A program made the position numbers and the translations under genes. A stretch of 64,000 bases of DNA from Microbacterium ureisolvens (lineage in GTDB: Bacteria; Actinomycetota; Actinomycetes; Actinomycetales; Microbacteriaceae). Where the stretch lies: contig NZ_JADIJE010000008.1 of assembly GCF_015278315.1 (NCBI RefSeq), forward strand, positions 62,001 to 126,000. Reading direction: 5' to 3'. Below are positions 8,594 to 17,238 of this stretch, one piece after another. The stretch's first letter is position 1. Each line of letters starts with the position of its first letter. The notes below the pieces were generated by a model. It was not told the origin of the DNA and searched no databases. It was given only the letters and a program-made list of their open reading frames with translations.

Positions 8594-10057
8594 TCACTTC
8601 CCGGCGGGCGCCCCGCCACGGTGGGTGAAGAGCGTCTCGGTCTGCTCGATGTCCATGCCCTTGGTCTCGGGCACGCGCCAGGCCACGTAGATGAAAGACA
8701 GCGCCGCGAACAGCGCGTACATCCCGTAGGTCAGGGGGAGCGACCACGTCGACATGACGGGGAACGAGATCGTGATGAGGAAGTTCGCGATCCACTGCGC
8801 CCCGGCAGCGACCCCCAGCGCCTTGCCGCGGATGCGGCTCGGGAAGATCTCGCCCAGGAGCACCCAGACCAGGGGGCCCCACGAGGCGCCGAAGCCGATC
8901 ACGAACACGTTCGCGGCGATGAGGGCGATCGGACCCCACGGCGCGGGGAGCACGACCTCGCCGGCGCTGTCGGTCTCGGAGAACAAGAACGAGATGGCCA
9001 TGAGGCCGAGCGACAGCGTCATCAGCACGGAGCCGGTCAGCAGGATCGGCTTCCGGCCGACGCGGTCCACGAGGAAGATCGCGATCAGGGTGACCAGGAC
9101 GTTCGTGATCGAGGTCACGACGCTGATCGTGAAGGAGTCGCTCTCGTCGAATCCGACCGACTGCCAGAGGCTGGTCGAGTAGTAGAAGATCACGTTGATG
9201 CCGACGAACTGCTGGAACACAGAGAGGATGATTCCCACCCAGACGATGCGCTGCAGCCCGAGCACGGGGCCGCGGAGGGAGACGCCGGCGTTCTTGCGAT
9301 CGGTCTCGATCGCCGTCTGCAGGTCGCGCATCGTGTGGTCGAGGTCGGCAGCCGGGACCAGGCGGGCGAAGATCTGGCGGGCTTCGTCGATGCGTCCCTT
9401 CGCGATGAGGTAGCGCGGCGACTCGGGGAGGGTGAAGGCGAGGATGCCGTAGACCGCGGCCGGCACGGCGCCGACGATGAACATCCAGCGCCACGCCTCG
9501 AGCCCGAACCACAGCACGTTGTCGGCGCCGCCGGCGGAGTTCGCAAGCAGCGCGTCCGACAGCAGCGCCGCGAAGATGCCGATCGTGATCGCGAGCTGCT
9601 GCAGCGAGGCGAGCCCGCCGCGGATCTGACGCGGTGCGATCTCGGCGATGTACGCCGGTGCGACGACCGATGCGATGCCGATGCCGAGCCCGCCGATCAC
9701 CCGCCAGAGCGCGAGATCCCACGCCGAGAACGCGAGGCCGGCGCCGATCGACGAGACGAAGAACATGATGGCGCCGAGGAACATCACCCGCAGGCGGCCC
9801 CATCGGTCCGACAGATTGCCCGCGATGATCGCGCCGACCGCACAGCCGAGCAGGGCGATGGCCACGACGAACCCGGTGATGACGTCGTTGAGCGCGAAGT
9901 CCCGCGAGATCGAGTCGACCGCGCCGTTGATGACCGAGGAGTCGAAGCCGAAGAGGAAGCCGCCCACCGCCGCCGCGACCGACAGGCCGATCGCTCGTCG
10001 CCCGTAAGGACTGCGGAGGGAGAACGCGTCTGCGGGGATCGAGCCGGTCGAGTGCAT
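8594..10057 (-). CDS. Sugar porter family MFS transporter
   Basis: A 487-residue proton-sugar symporter-type protein. Sugar-porter signatures are all visible: GFLFGFDSSVINGA in TM1, the DRWGRLRVM loop, PESPRYLIAKGR before the central loop, QQFVGINVIFYYS in TM7, DRVGRKPILL and the C-terminal PETKG. The ATG at 10057 is preceded at 7 nt by TAGCGT on the same strand, which supports it over longer in-frame extensions. A pentose or hexose substrate is likely but not determinable; a link to the GH42 locus is not shown. Confidence 0.9.
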   Translation of the reverse strand: MHSTGSIPADAFSLRSPYGRRAIGLSVAAAVGGFLFGFDSSVINGAVDSISRDFALNDVITGFVVAIALLGCAVGAIIAGNLSDRWGRLRVMFLGAIMFFVSSIGAGLAFSAWDLALWRVIGGLGIGIASVVAPAYIAEIAPRQIRGGLASLQQLAITIGIFAALLSDALLANSAGGADNVLWFGLEAWRWMFIVGAVPAAVYGILAFTLPESPRYLIAKGRIDEARQIFARLVPAADLDHTMRDLQTAIETDRKNAGVSLRGPVLGLQRIVWVGIILSVFQQFVGINVIFYYSTSLWQSVGFDESDSFTISVVTSITNVLVTLIAIFLVDRVGRKPILLTGSVLMTLSLGLMAISFLFSETDSAGEVVLPAPWGPIALIAANVFVIGFGASWGPLVWVLLGEIFPSRIRGKALGVAAGAQWIANFLITISFPVMSTWSLPLTYGMYALFAALSFIYVAWRVPETKGMDIEQTETLFTHRGGAPAGK

Positions 10058-10144
10058 GCTCGTCACGCTATCGGGCGGTCGACCGCGGGGCGAGGGCATG
10101 CGTGGCGCGTCGCCCGCGTGGTATGAGGCCGTACAGTGAAACGC

Positions 10145-11005
10145 ATGCCCGTGACACTGCTCGGTGCGGCCGAGATCCGCGCGCTCGCCGCCGACCTCGA
10201 CGTCACCCCGACCAAGAAGCTCGGGCAGAACTTCGTCGTGGACGCCAACACCGTCCGCAAGATCGTGCATGTCGCCGAGGTCCGCGCGGGCGATCGGGTG
10301 GTCGAGGTGGGGCCGGGGCTGGGGTCGCTCACGCTGGCGATCCTCGAGGCCGGGGCATCCGTCACGGCCGTCGAGATCGACCACCGCCTCGCCGAGCGGC
10401 TCCCTGCGACCGCCGCCGCGCACGGCGTCCCGGACGGCGCCCTGACCGTCGTCGACGCCGATGCGCTGCGCGTCACCGAGCTGCCGGGCGAGCCTACGGT
10501 GCTGGTGGCGAACCTGCCCTACAACGTCAGCGTGCCGGTGCTGCTGCACTTCCTCGAGACCTTCCCCGGGCTCGATCGAGGCGTCGTCATGGTGCAGGCA
10601 GAGGTCGGGGAACGCCTCGCGGCCCCGCCCGGGTCGAAGGTGTACGGGGCGCCGAGCGTCAAGGCCGCGTGGTACGGACCCTGGCGACTGGCGGGCACCG
10701 TGTCGCGGCAGGTGTTCTGGCCGGTGCCCAACGTCGACAGCGTGCTCGTCGGGTTCCATCGCGACTCCGAGCCGCGCGGCGACGAGGATCTGCGCCGCCG
10801 GACGTTCGCGATCATCGACGCCGCCTTCCAGCAGCGGCGCAAGATGCTGCGGCAGGCGCTCTCGCAGGTGCTCGGGGGCAGCGCGGGTGCGGCATCCGTC
10901 ATCCTCGAGCGCGCGGGCGTCGCACCCACCGCCCGCGGCGAGGACCTCTCGATCGACGACTACGTGCGCATCGCCGAGGCCGCCTCTTCGCAACCTGCAA
11001 GCTGA
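10145..11005 (+). CDS. rsmA: 16S rRNA (adenine1518-N6/adenine1519-N6)-dimethyltransferase
   Basis: Dimethylates two adjacent adenines in the 3' hairpin of 16S rRNA late in 30S assembly. The 286-residue protein has the KsgA opening [11 protein letters not shown], the SAM-binding [12 protein letters not shown], the acidic VEIDHRL and the catalytic NLPYN motif. ATG 10145 lies 7 nt after TACAGT; a GTG three codons upstream overlaps that box and is less likely. In many actinobacteria rsmA is directly followed by ispE; here four genes, one of them on the other strand, are interposed. Confidence 0.95.
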   Translation: MPVTLLGAAEIRALAADLDVTPTKKLGQNFVVDANTVRKIVHVAEVRAGDRVVEVGPGLGSLTLAILEAGASVTAVEIDHRLAERLPATAAAHGVPDGALTVVDADALRVTELPGEPTVLVANLPYNVSVPVLLHFLETFPGLDRGVVMVQAEVGERLAAPPGSKVYGAPSVKAAWYGPWRLAGTVSRQVFWPVPNVDSVLVGFHRDSEPRGDEDLRRRTFAIIDAAFQQRRKMLRQALSQVLGGSAGAASVILERAGVAPTARGEDLSIDDYVRIAEAASSQPAS

Positions 11006-11033
11006 AATTCAGCGGATCTTCACCGCGTCGTCG

Positions 11034-11084
11034 GGAACCTCCCGAAACACGCCGGTAACATTTCAGCGTTCGTCGTCCGGTAAC
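11034..11084. promoter_or_regulatory. Possible OmpR-family boxes (GlnR/PhoP-like)
   Basis: Pentamers GGAAC (11034), GAAAC (11044), GTAAC (11055) and GTAAC (11080). The central GAAAC-N6-GTAAC matches the box spacing described for GlnR. The set lies 41-91 bp upstream of the phosphoesterase start. Which regulator would bind is unproven. Confidence 0.35.
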
Positions 11085-11124
11085 ACAGGCAGATCGCCTC
11101 GCGGCGGACCGGAGTGAACCTGCC

Positions 11125-12045
11125 ATGCGCACCGCCGAGTACCCGGCTCCCGACCGCGTCCTTCTGCACCTCAGCGACACCCACCTGCGCGCCGCCGCGA
11201 CGCCGCGCCTCTTCGACGCCCTGGACGGCGCCGCGCGCCTGACCGAGGCGCTCGCCGCGATCGAGGCGAGCGGCATCCGGCCCGACGCCGTCGTCTTCAC
11301 CGGCGACCTCGTCGACCTCGGCGAAGCCGACGCCTACGCCGACCTGCGCGCGATCGTCGAGCCGGTCGCCGATCGCCTCGGCGCCCGCGTGCTGTGGGTG
11401 ATGGGCAACCACGACGAGCGCGGTGCCTTCCGCGAGAACCTGCTCGACGAGGCATCCGATCCGCGTCCGGTCGACCGGGTGGACGAGCTCGACGGCCTCC
11501 GCGTGATAACGCTCGACACCAGTGTTCCGGGCCATCACCACGGCGAGGTCCGCGACGAGCAGCTGGCATGGCTCGCCGAGGTGCTCGCGACGCCCGCGCC
11601 GCTGGGCACCGTCCTCGCGATGCACCACCCGCCGGTTCCGAGCGTGCTGCCGCTGGCCGCCAGCGTCGAGCTGCGCGACCAGAGCCGGCTGGCCGCGGTG
11701 CTGCGTGGCAGCGACGTGCGCGCCATCATCGCCGGTCACCTGCACTACTCGACCTTCGCGACGTTCGCCGGCATCCCGGTGTCGGTCGCGTCATCGACCT
11801 GCTACGCGCAGGACCTCACCGTCCCCGTCGGCGGAACCCGCCCGCAGGACGGCGCTCAGGCCTTCAATCTCGTCCACGTGTACGACGACACCGTGGTGCA
11901 CTCGGTGGTGCCCGTCGCGGCGCCGCTCACGCTCGAGCACATCGATGCCGACGAGGCTCGCCGGCGCCTGCTCGACGCCGGTGTCGCGCCTCTCACCGCC
12001 GCGCGGAGGGATGCGCCGACCGAGCCGATTCCCGTGCTGCGCTGA
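11125..12045 (+). CDS. Calcineurin-like metallophosphoesterase (CpdA/Icc-like)
   Basis: A 306-residue cytoplasmic phosphoesterase with all five metallophosphoesterase blocks: SDTHL (DxH), FTGDLVD (GDxxD), GNHD, MHHPP and GHLHYS (GHxH). The arrangement resembles the class III cyclic-nucleotide phosphodiesterase family, so cAMP or a related nucleotide is a plausible but unproven substrate. Possible OmpR-type boxes precede it. Its last 53 bp overlap, tail to tail, the 3' end of the Stealth-type gene on the other strand. Confidence 0.85.
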   Translation: MRTAEYPAPDRVLLHLSDTHLRAAATPRLFDALDGAARLTEALAAIEASGIRPDAVVFTGDLVDLGEADAYADLRAIVEPVADRLGARVLWVMGNHDERGAFRENLLDEASDPRPVDRVDELDGLRVITLDTSVPGHHHGEVRDEQLAWLAEVLATPAPLGTVLAMHHPPVPSVLPLAASVELRDQSRLAAVLRGSDVRAIIAGHLHYSTFATFAGIPVSVASSTCYAQDLTVPVGGTRPQDGAQAFNLVHVYDDTVVHSVVPVAAPLTLEHIDADEARRRLLDAGVAPLTAARRDAPTEPIPVLR

Positions 12046-13579
12046 GCTCGTCGCGCTCCCACGGCGGGCGCACCGGGAACATGCGCTCCAGCACGCTGCC
12101 GATCGAGCGCACGCGGATCTCCTCGGGGACCTCCAGCTCACCGCCGTCGTTGAGGCAGAACATGTCCGCGTCGCAGCGCTCGGCGAGACGCTCCATGAGC
12201 CGCAGGCCCTTGGCCAGCGTCGTCTGCGCGTAGCGCACGCGGGGTGCTCGCGTGGCGATCGCGCGGCCGGTCAGCAGCGCGTAGTAGTGGTAGAGGCTGT
12301 TGGTCACCGAGATGTCGGTGGCGGAGCGGAACCGGGATGCCGCGGTCCGGGCGAAGTCCTCGGGGAAGGTCTCCTCGAGCTCGGCCATGACGCTCTTGCG
12401 CAGCGGTGCGGCACAGTGCTCGAGGTCGCGGACGATCGTCCGCCCGAACCGTTCCTTCAGCAGCGCACGGTTGACCCGCAGGCCGTTGTCGTGACCGCTG
12501 CGCTGGAGGGCGGGCTCTCCGGCGCCGATGCGCACCTCGCATTCGACGAACTTCGTGACGCCGCCCGGTGTGAAGAACATCTCCGGCTCGACCGGGCGCC
12601 CGAAGAACATGTCGTCGTTCGAGTAGAGGAAATGCTCGGCCAGGCCCGGGATGCGGTGCAGCTGCGCCTCGACCGCGTGCGAGTTGTGGGTCGGGAGCAC
12701 CGAGGGGTCGGCGAAGAACTCCTCACTGCGGACGATCGTGACCTTCGGGTGGTCCAGCAGCCAGGAGGGCGCCGGCGAGTCGGTAGCGATGAAGATGCGT
12801 CGCACCCACGGGGCGTACATGTGCACGCTGCGCAGGGCGTAGCGCAGCTCGTCGACGTGGCGGTAGCGGGCCGGGCCGTCGTCGCCCTCGCCGACGACGT
12901 ACTCGGCCAGCTGGGCGGCCCGCTGCCGCCGGAAGTCGCTGGATGAGCCGTCGACCCACGAGAAGACGAGGTCGATGTCTTCGGTGATCTCGAGCGGCTG
13001 CGGGTCGAACATGCCGGCGATGGTGCGCCAGATCCGTCCGTGCCGTTCCACGGTGGTGTAGGCGAGGTCCTCGGCAGGAGTGTGCCGGCGGGTCAGCGCG
13101 TTGTCGCGCGGTGCCTCGACGACGTCGTCCCCGAAGCGCCAGAACTCCAGATGCACGCCGACTGCGGGACCGTAGCGCAGCGAGCCGGCGCTGGTGATGC
13201 GCGGGCGGTACAGGCGCAGGACGGAAGGCGCGTCCGCGACGGCCGGCGCGTCGCACGCCAGCAGCGGGCCGCGGCCCTTGGCCTTGACGTACAGCGGCTC
13301 GCGCGTGCACACGGCGGCCAGGGCGCTCATCGCCTCGTCACGGTCGCGGAGGTCCACCACGAGCGCGGGGATCGTGCGGTCGTGCCGGATCAGCAGGGTC
13401 TGGATGCCCGCCTCGTCGAGCGCGGACGCGGTCAGCAGCAGATCGGCCTCCCGCGCGTCGTGAGGCGCGACGTCGTCGTGGACGAGATGGAGGATGCCGC
13501 GGTCCACGACCACGTCGGCCCGCTCGGTGAGCACGGTCCACGGATCGGCGGCATGCGGCAACGCAGACAGCAGGGTCAT
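11993..13579 (-). CDS. Stealth-family sugar-phosphate transferase
   Basis: A 528-residue protein with the four conserved Stealth regions in order: CR1 [14 protein letters not shown]2 ([20 protein letters not shown] through [14 protein letters not shown]), CR3 ([14 protein letters not shown]) and CR4 (DMFCLNDG). Stealth proteins are putative hexose-1-phosphate transferases that build phosphodiester-linked capsular or wall glycopolymers. The ATG at 13579 follows a strong GAAGGAGG site, and TATGGT (13641-13646, minus strand) could be its -10. No other polysaccharide genes lie nearby, which is unusual. The gene overlaps the phosphoesterase by 53 bp in convergent orientation. Confidence 0.85.
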   Translation of the reverse strand: MTLLSALPHAADPWTVLTERADVVVDRGILHLVHDDVAPHDAREADLLLTASALDEAGIQTLLIRHDRTIPALVVDLRDRDEAMSALAAVCTREPLYVKAKGRGPLLACDAPAVADAPSVLRLYRPRITSAGSLRYGPAVGVHLEFWRFGDDVVEAPRDNALTRRHTPAEDLAYTTVERHGRIWRTIAGMFDPQPLEITEDIDLVFSWVDGSSSDFRRQRAAQLAEYVVGEGDDGPARYRHVDELRYALRSVHMYAPWVRRIFIATDSPAPSWLLDHPKVTIVRSEEFFADPSVLPTHNSHAVEAQLHRIPGLAEHFLYSNDDMFFGRPVEPEMFFTPGGVTKFVECEVRIGAGEPALQRSGHDNGLRVNRALLKERFGRTIVRDLEHCAAPLRKSVMAELEETFPEDFARTAASRFRSATDISVTNSLYHYYALLTGRAIATRAPRVRYAQTTLAKGLRLMERLAERCDADMFCLNDGGELEVPEEIRVRSIGSVLERMFPVRPPWERDELSAARESARSAHPSARR

Positions 13580-13745
13580 GCGGTCCTCCTTCTCGGTCGG
13601 CGGCCGGCGGCGCCCGAACGCGTCCAGAGCCGGTCTCGACACCATAAGCGAGCGTCGGTTACGGCCGCGTTTCGCGCGAAGGGCCTTGACACAGGATCCA
13701 CCCGTGTGCCCTCGGCGCGCACCTGCGCGGGCGGCCCGACGTCGC

Positions 13746-13757
13746 TAGCCTGGACCG
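13746..13757 (+). promoter_or_regulatory. Leaderless -10 box of the aldo/keto reductase gene
   Basis: TAGCCT (13746-13751), 6 nt, then the GTG start at 13758. Confidence 0.6.
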
Positions 13758-14825
13758 GTGACCGAAGACGCGCGCTACCTGTCCCGTGGAGGAGATCTCC
13801 ACCGCCCCTACACCGCCGCCGCCGACCGCTACACCGGCGCCGACTACCGTCGCGTCGGCACGTCGGGCCTGACGCTTCCGCCCGTGTCGCTGGGCCTGTG
13901 GTGGAACTTCGGCGACAACATCCCCTTCGACAACCAGCGTGCGCTGCTGCGCCACGCGTTCGACCGGGGCATCACCCACTTCGACCTGGCGAACAACTAC
14001 GGCCCGCCCTACGGCACGGCCGAGACCAACTTCGGCCGCATGATGCGCGAGGACTTCGCCCCCTACCGTGACGAGCTCATCATCTCGTCGAAGGCCGGCT
14101 ACGACATGTGGCACGGTCCCTACGGCAACGGCGGCTCCCGCAAGTACCTGATCTCCAGCGCCGAGCAGTCGCTCACGCGCATGGGCATCGACTATGTCGA
14201 CATCTTCTACTCGCACCGCGTCGATCCTGATGTGCCCGTCGAAGAGACGGTCGGCGCCCTCGACACGCTGGTGCGGCAAGGCAAGGCCCTCTACGTGGGG
14301 ATCTCGTCGTACAGCGCGGAGCGGACGGCGGTCGCGGCATCCGTCGCCCGCTCGCTGGGCACTCCGCTGGTGATCCACCAGCCGGCCTACTCGATCCTCA
14401 ACCGGTGGGTCGAGGACGGCCTGACCGGCGTGCTGCGGCAGGAGGGCATGGGCGCCATCGCGTTCACGCCGCTCGCGCAGGGCCTGCTCACCGACAAATA
14501 CCTGGGCGGCGGCGACGCCGACCGCGCCCAGCAGCGCGCCTCGCTGCCGAGGGGGCCTCTCAGCGACAAGGGGCTGTCGACCCTGCGCTCGCTCGACGTC
14601 ATCGCCAAGGAGCGCGGGCAGACGCTCGCGCAGATGGCCATCCAGTGGGTGCTGCGCGACCCGGTGGTCGCGTCGGCCCTCATCGGGGCCTCGCGACCGG
14701 CACAGCTCGACGAGAACCTCAAGGCACTCGAGGGGCCCGCCTTCACGACGGAGGAGCAGGAGCGCATCGACGCGCTGTCGGACGGCATCGACGTGGACCT
14801 CTGGGCGGAATCGGCGAACCGGTGA
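13758..14825 (+). CDS. Aldo/keto reductase, YghZ-like
   Basis: A 355-residue NADPH-dependent carbonyl reductase. The catalytic tetrad is visible: Asp and Tyr in [13 protein letters not shown], Lys in ISSKAGYDM, His in FYSHRVD. The [14 protein letters not shown] insertion and the length match the AKR14/YghZ (glyceraldehyde-3-phosphate or methylglyoxal reductase) branch. Its stop overlaps the ispE start (GTGA), so the two are translationally coupled, although no functional link to isoprenoid synthesis is known. Confidence 0.9.
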   Translation: MTEDARYLSRGGDLHRPYTAAADRYTGADYRRVGTSGLTLPPVSLGLWWNFGDNIPFDNQRALLRHAFDRGITHFDLANNYGPPYGTAETNFGRMMREDFAPYRDELIISSKAGYDMWHGPYGNGGSRKYLISSAEQSLTRMGIDYVDIFYSHRVDPDVPVEETVGALDTLVRQGKALYVGISSYSAERTAVAASVARSLGTPLVIHQPAYSILNRWVEDGLTGVLRQEGMGAIAFTPLAQGLLTDKYLGGGDADRAQQRASLPRGPLSDKGLSTLRSLDVIAKERGQTLAQMAIQWVLRDPVVASALIGASRPAQLDENLKALEGPAFTTEEQERIDALSDGIDVDLWAESANR

Positions 14826-15748
14826 GCGAGGCTCTCGCCGCCGACGGCGTCCGGGTGCGGGCGCCCGGCAAGCTCAACCTCTTCTTCGAGGTCGGCGGCG
14901 TGCACGCGGACGGCTACCACGACGTCGCGTCGGCGTACCAGGCGGTCTCGCTGTACGAGGACGTGTGGGCCTCGCCGTCCGACGAGTTCACGGTTGCGGT
15001 CTCGGGCACGGTCGACGTGTCGGGCGTCCCCGCCGACGACCGCAACCTGGCGGTGCGCGCGGCTCGGCTGGTGGCTCAGCGCATCGGCCACGCGGGCGGC
15101 GTCCACCTCGACATCGTCAAGCACGTCCCGGTGGCAGGCGGCATGGGCGGAGGATCCGCGGATGCCGCGGCCGCCCTCGTCGCCTGCGACGCGCTGTGGG
15201 GCGCCGAGCTCGGCAGCGCCGAGCTGCACAAGCTGGCCGCCCGCCTCGGGGCCGACGTGCCCTTCGCGCTCATGGGAGGCACCGCCGTCGGGACCGGTCG
15301 GGGAGACCAGCTGAGCCCCGCGCTCGCGAAGGGCCGCTTCGACTGGGTCGTGGTGCCGTCGGATGCAGGGCTGTCCACCCCCGAGGTGTACGGCCACCTC
15401 GACGAGCTCCGGTCGCGCCCCGACATCACCACCGGCGCCCGCGTTCCGGCCGTCGCGCCGACCGTGCTCCAGGCGCTGCGCGCGGGCGACCCGGTGGCGC
15501 TGGCCGAGCACACACGCAACGATCTGCAGATCGCGGCGCTGTCGCTGCGCCCGGAGCTGCGCGAGGTGCTGGAGCTGGGCGAGGAGTCCGGGGCGCTGGC
15601 GGGGCTGGTGTCGGGGTCCGGCCCTACGCTGGCATTCCTGACGGCCGACCCCGAGTCGGCCCTGGAGCTGCAGATCACCCTGTCCGCCGCCGGGTACCAG
15701 GCGCTCCACGTGCACGGGCCGGTGGCCGGTGCACGCGTCGTGAACTGA
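14822..15748 (+). CDS. ispE: 4-diphosphocytidyl-2-C-methyl-D-erythritol kinase
   Basis: Phosphorylates CDP-methylerythritol in the MEP pathway to isopentenyl diphosphate. The 308-residue GHMP kinase begins [16 protein letters not shown] and carries the ATP-binding glycine loop [16 protein letters not shown] and the C-terminal [10 protein letters not shown]. The GTG start at 14822 overlaps the stop of the aldo/keto reductase; no separate promoter is evident, so coupled translation is expected. It is followed after 57 nt by the Eis-like gene. Confidence 0.95.
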   Translation: MSEALAADGVRVRAPGKLNLFFEVGGVHADGYHDVASAYQAVSLYEDVWASPSDEFTVAVSGTVDVSGVPADDRNLAVRAARLVAQRIGHAGGVHLDIVKHVPVAGGMGGGSADAAAALVACDALWGAELGSAELHKLAARLGADVPFALMGGTAVGTGRGDQLSPALAKGRFDWVVVPSDAGLSTPEVYGHLDELRSRPDITTGARVPAVAPTVLQALRAGDPVALAEHTRNDLQIAALSLRPELREVLELGEESGALAGLVSGSGPTLAFLTADPESALELQITLSAAGYQALHVHGPVAGARVVN

Positions 15749-15805
15749 CACCGGCGCGGAAGAACGTCACGAGGTCCGCCCCCGCGGACACGGAGAGGAA
15801 GTCGC

Positions 15806-17164
15806 ATGAACACGATCGCTCCCGCAGTCGCCGCGGACGAGACCGCACGCGAGGCCTTCCGCGAAGGCGAGGTCGACCAGGAGTCGGCCGCCCGACTCGC
15901 CGAGAACGGCCTGGAGTACCGTCGCGTCGCGGTCGACGGCGACGAGTACGTCGGCTGGCTGCAGTCCGTCGCCCGCGGGTTCCAGGACGGCGAGCGCACC
16001 GACGAGCAGATCGCCGCATCGCGCGAGCGCAGCGGCTACCGCAGGCTCACCGGCGTGTACGACCCGGCGGCGCCGGTTGACGCTCCGGTCGCGACGATCG
16101 CGTCGTGGCTGGGGGAGCTCACCGTGCCCGGAGCAGCGACGATCCCGTCGTGTGCGATCTCGGCGGTCACCGTGGCCCCGACGCACCGCCGCCGGGGCGT
16201 CGCCCGGGCCATGCTCGAGGGCGAGCTGCGCGCGGCGCGGGCCGCCGGCATCCCGATGGCGATGCTCACGGTGAGCGAGTCCCAGCTCTACGGCCGGTAC
16301 GGGTTCGCCTCGGCCGCCCCGGCGGCGTCGTTCGAGATCGAGACCAGGCGCGCGGTGTGGACCGGGCCGCGCCCCGAAGGGCGCGTCGACTTCGTCGGCC
16401 GCGAGCGCGTGCGCGAGGTGCTGCCGGTCCTGCACGAACGGGTGCGCCACCGCGCGCCGGGAGAGATCGACGTGCAGAGCAGCCAGTGGGACAACATCGC
16501 CGGGGTGTGGCCGGGTGCCGAGAAGGCGACCGAGAAGCGCGCGGTGCAGTACTCCGACGCTGCCGGCGAGGTCCGCGGCGCGGCGGTGTACACGGTGCGC
16601 GAGAACCACGACGACTTCACCAAGGCCACGGTGAACGTCCACTACCTCCTGGCCGAGACCGACCACGCGTACGCGGCGCTGTGGCGGTTCCTCCTCGAGC
16701 TCGACCTCGTCGCTTCCGTTCACGCCGGGGAGCTCTCGGTCGACGAACCGGTGCTGTGGATGATCGCCGACCGACGGGCGGCCAAGACGACCGTGCGCGA
16801 TCACCAGTACGTCCGCATCCTCGATGTCGCCACCGCCCTCGAGGCCCGCCGCTACGCAGCGCAGGGCACGCTCGTGCTCGACGTCGCCGACCCGCTGGGG
16901 CTCGCCGCCGGCCGGTACGTGCTGACGGTCGACGCCGACGGGGCCGGCACCGTACGGCGCCTCGCAGAGGGTGAGACGGCGGAGGGCATCGCCGTCGCGC
17001 TCGGGATCACCGAGCTGTCGGCCGTCTACCTCGGCGGGGTGTCGCTCGCGACCCTCACCGCAGCCGGGCGCGTGACGGTGACGCCGACGGAGCCTGGCGA
17101 CGTGGCGAAGGCGACCGCCGTGCTCGGCTGGCACACGGCGCCGCGGCTGAGCATCTGGTACTGA
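15806..17164 (+). CDS. Eis-like GNAT acetyltransferase
   Basis: A 452-residue protein with the layout of mycobacterial Eis: an N-terminal GNAT domain with the acetyl-CoA loop VAPTHRRRGVARAMLEGEL (about residues 122-140), a second degenerate GNAT domain, and a C-terminal sterol-carrier-like region ending SIWY, where the terminal carboxylate is catalytic in Eis proteins. Such enzymes acetylate amines on aminoglycosides, polyamines or proteins. An intact N-terminal domain suggests activity. ATG 15806 follows a GAGAGGAAG purine run. Confidence 0.85.
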   Translation: MNTIAPAVAADETAREAFREGEVDQESAARLAENGLEYRRVAVDGDEYVGWLQSVARGFQDGERTDEQIAASRERSGYRRLTGVYDPAAPVDAPVATIASWLGELTVPGAATIPSCAISAVTVAPTHRRRGVARAMLEGELRAARAAGIPMAMLTVSESQLYGRYGFASAAPAASFEIETRRAVWTGPRPEGRVDFVGRERVREVLPVLHERVRHRAPGEIDVQSSQWDNIAGVWPGAEKATEKRAVQYSDAAGEVRGAAVYTVRENHDDFTKATVNVHYLLAETDHAYAALWRFLLELDLVASVHAGELSVDEPVLWMIADRRAAKTTVRDHQYVRILDVATALEARRYAAQGTLVLDVADPLGLAAGRYVLTVDADGAGTVRRLAEGETAEGIAVALGITELSAVYLGGVSLATLTAAGRVTVTPTEPGDVAKATAVLGWHTAPRLSIWY

Positions 17165-17238
17165 CGGTCGACCTCCTCGGCCGAGCCGACGTCGCTGGCG
17201 CCTTGCGCGCCGCCGGCGTCGCCTAGCCTTGAGGGGAC

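Noticed and set aside
5171-10057. Accessory block considered as a mobile island
   Set aside because: No integrase, transposase, attachment repeats or clear change in base composition is visible, so transfer can only be guessed from gene content.
8594-10993. Sugar porter considered with a 312-residue N-terminal extension
   Set aside because: The extension is antisense to rsmA and lacks domains; ATG 10057 gives a normal sugar-porter N-terminus with a -10 box 7 nt before it.
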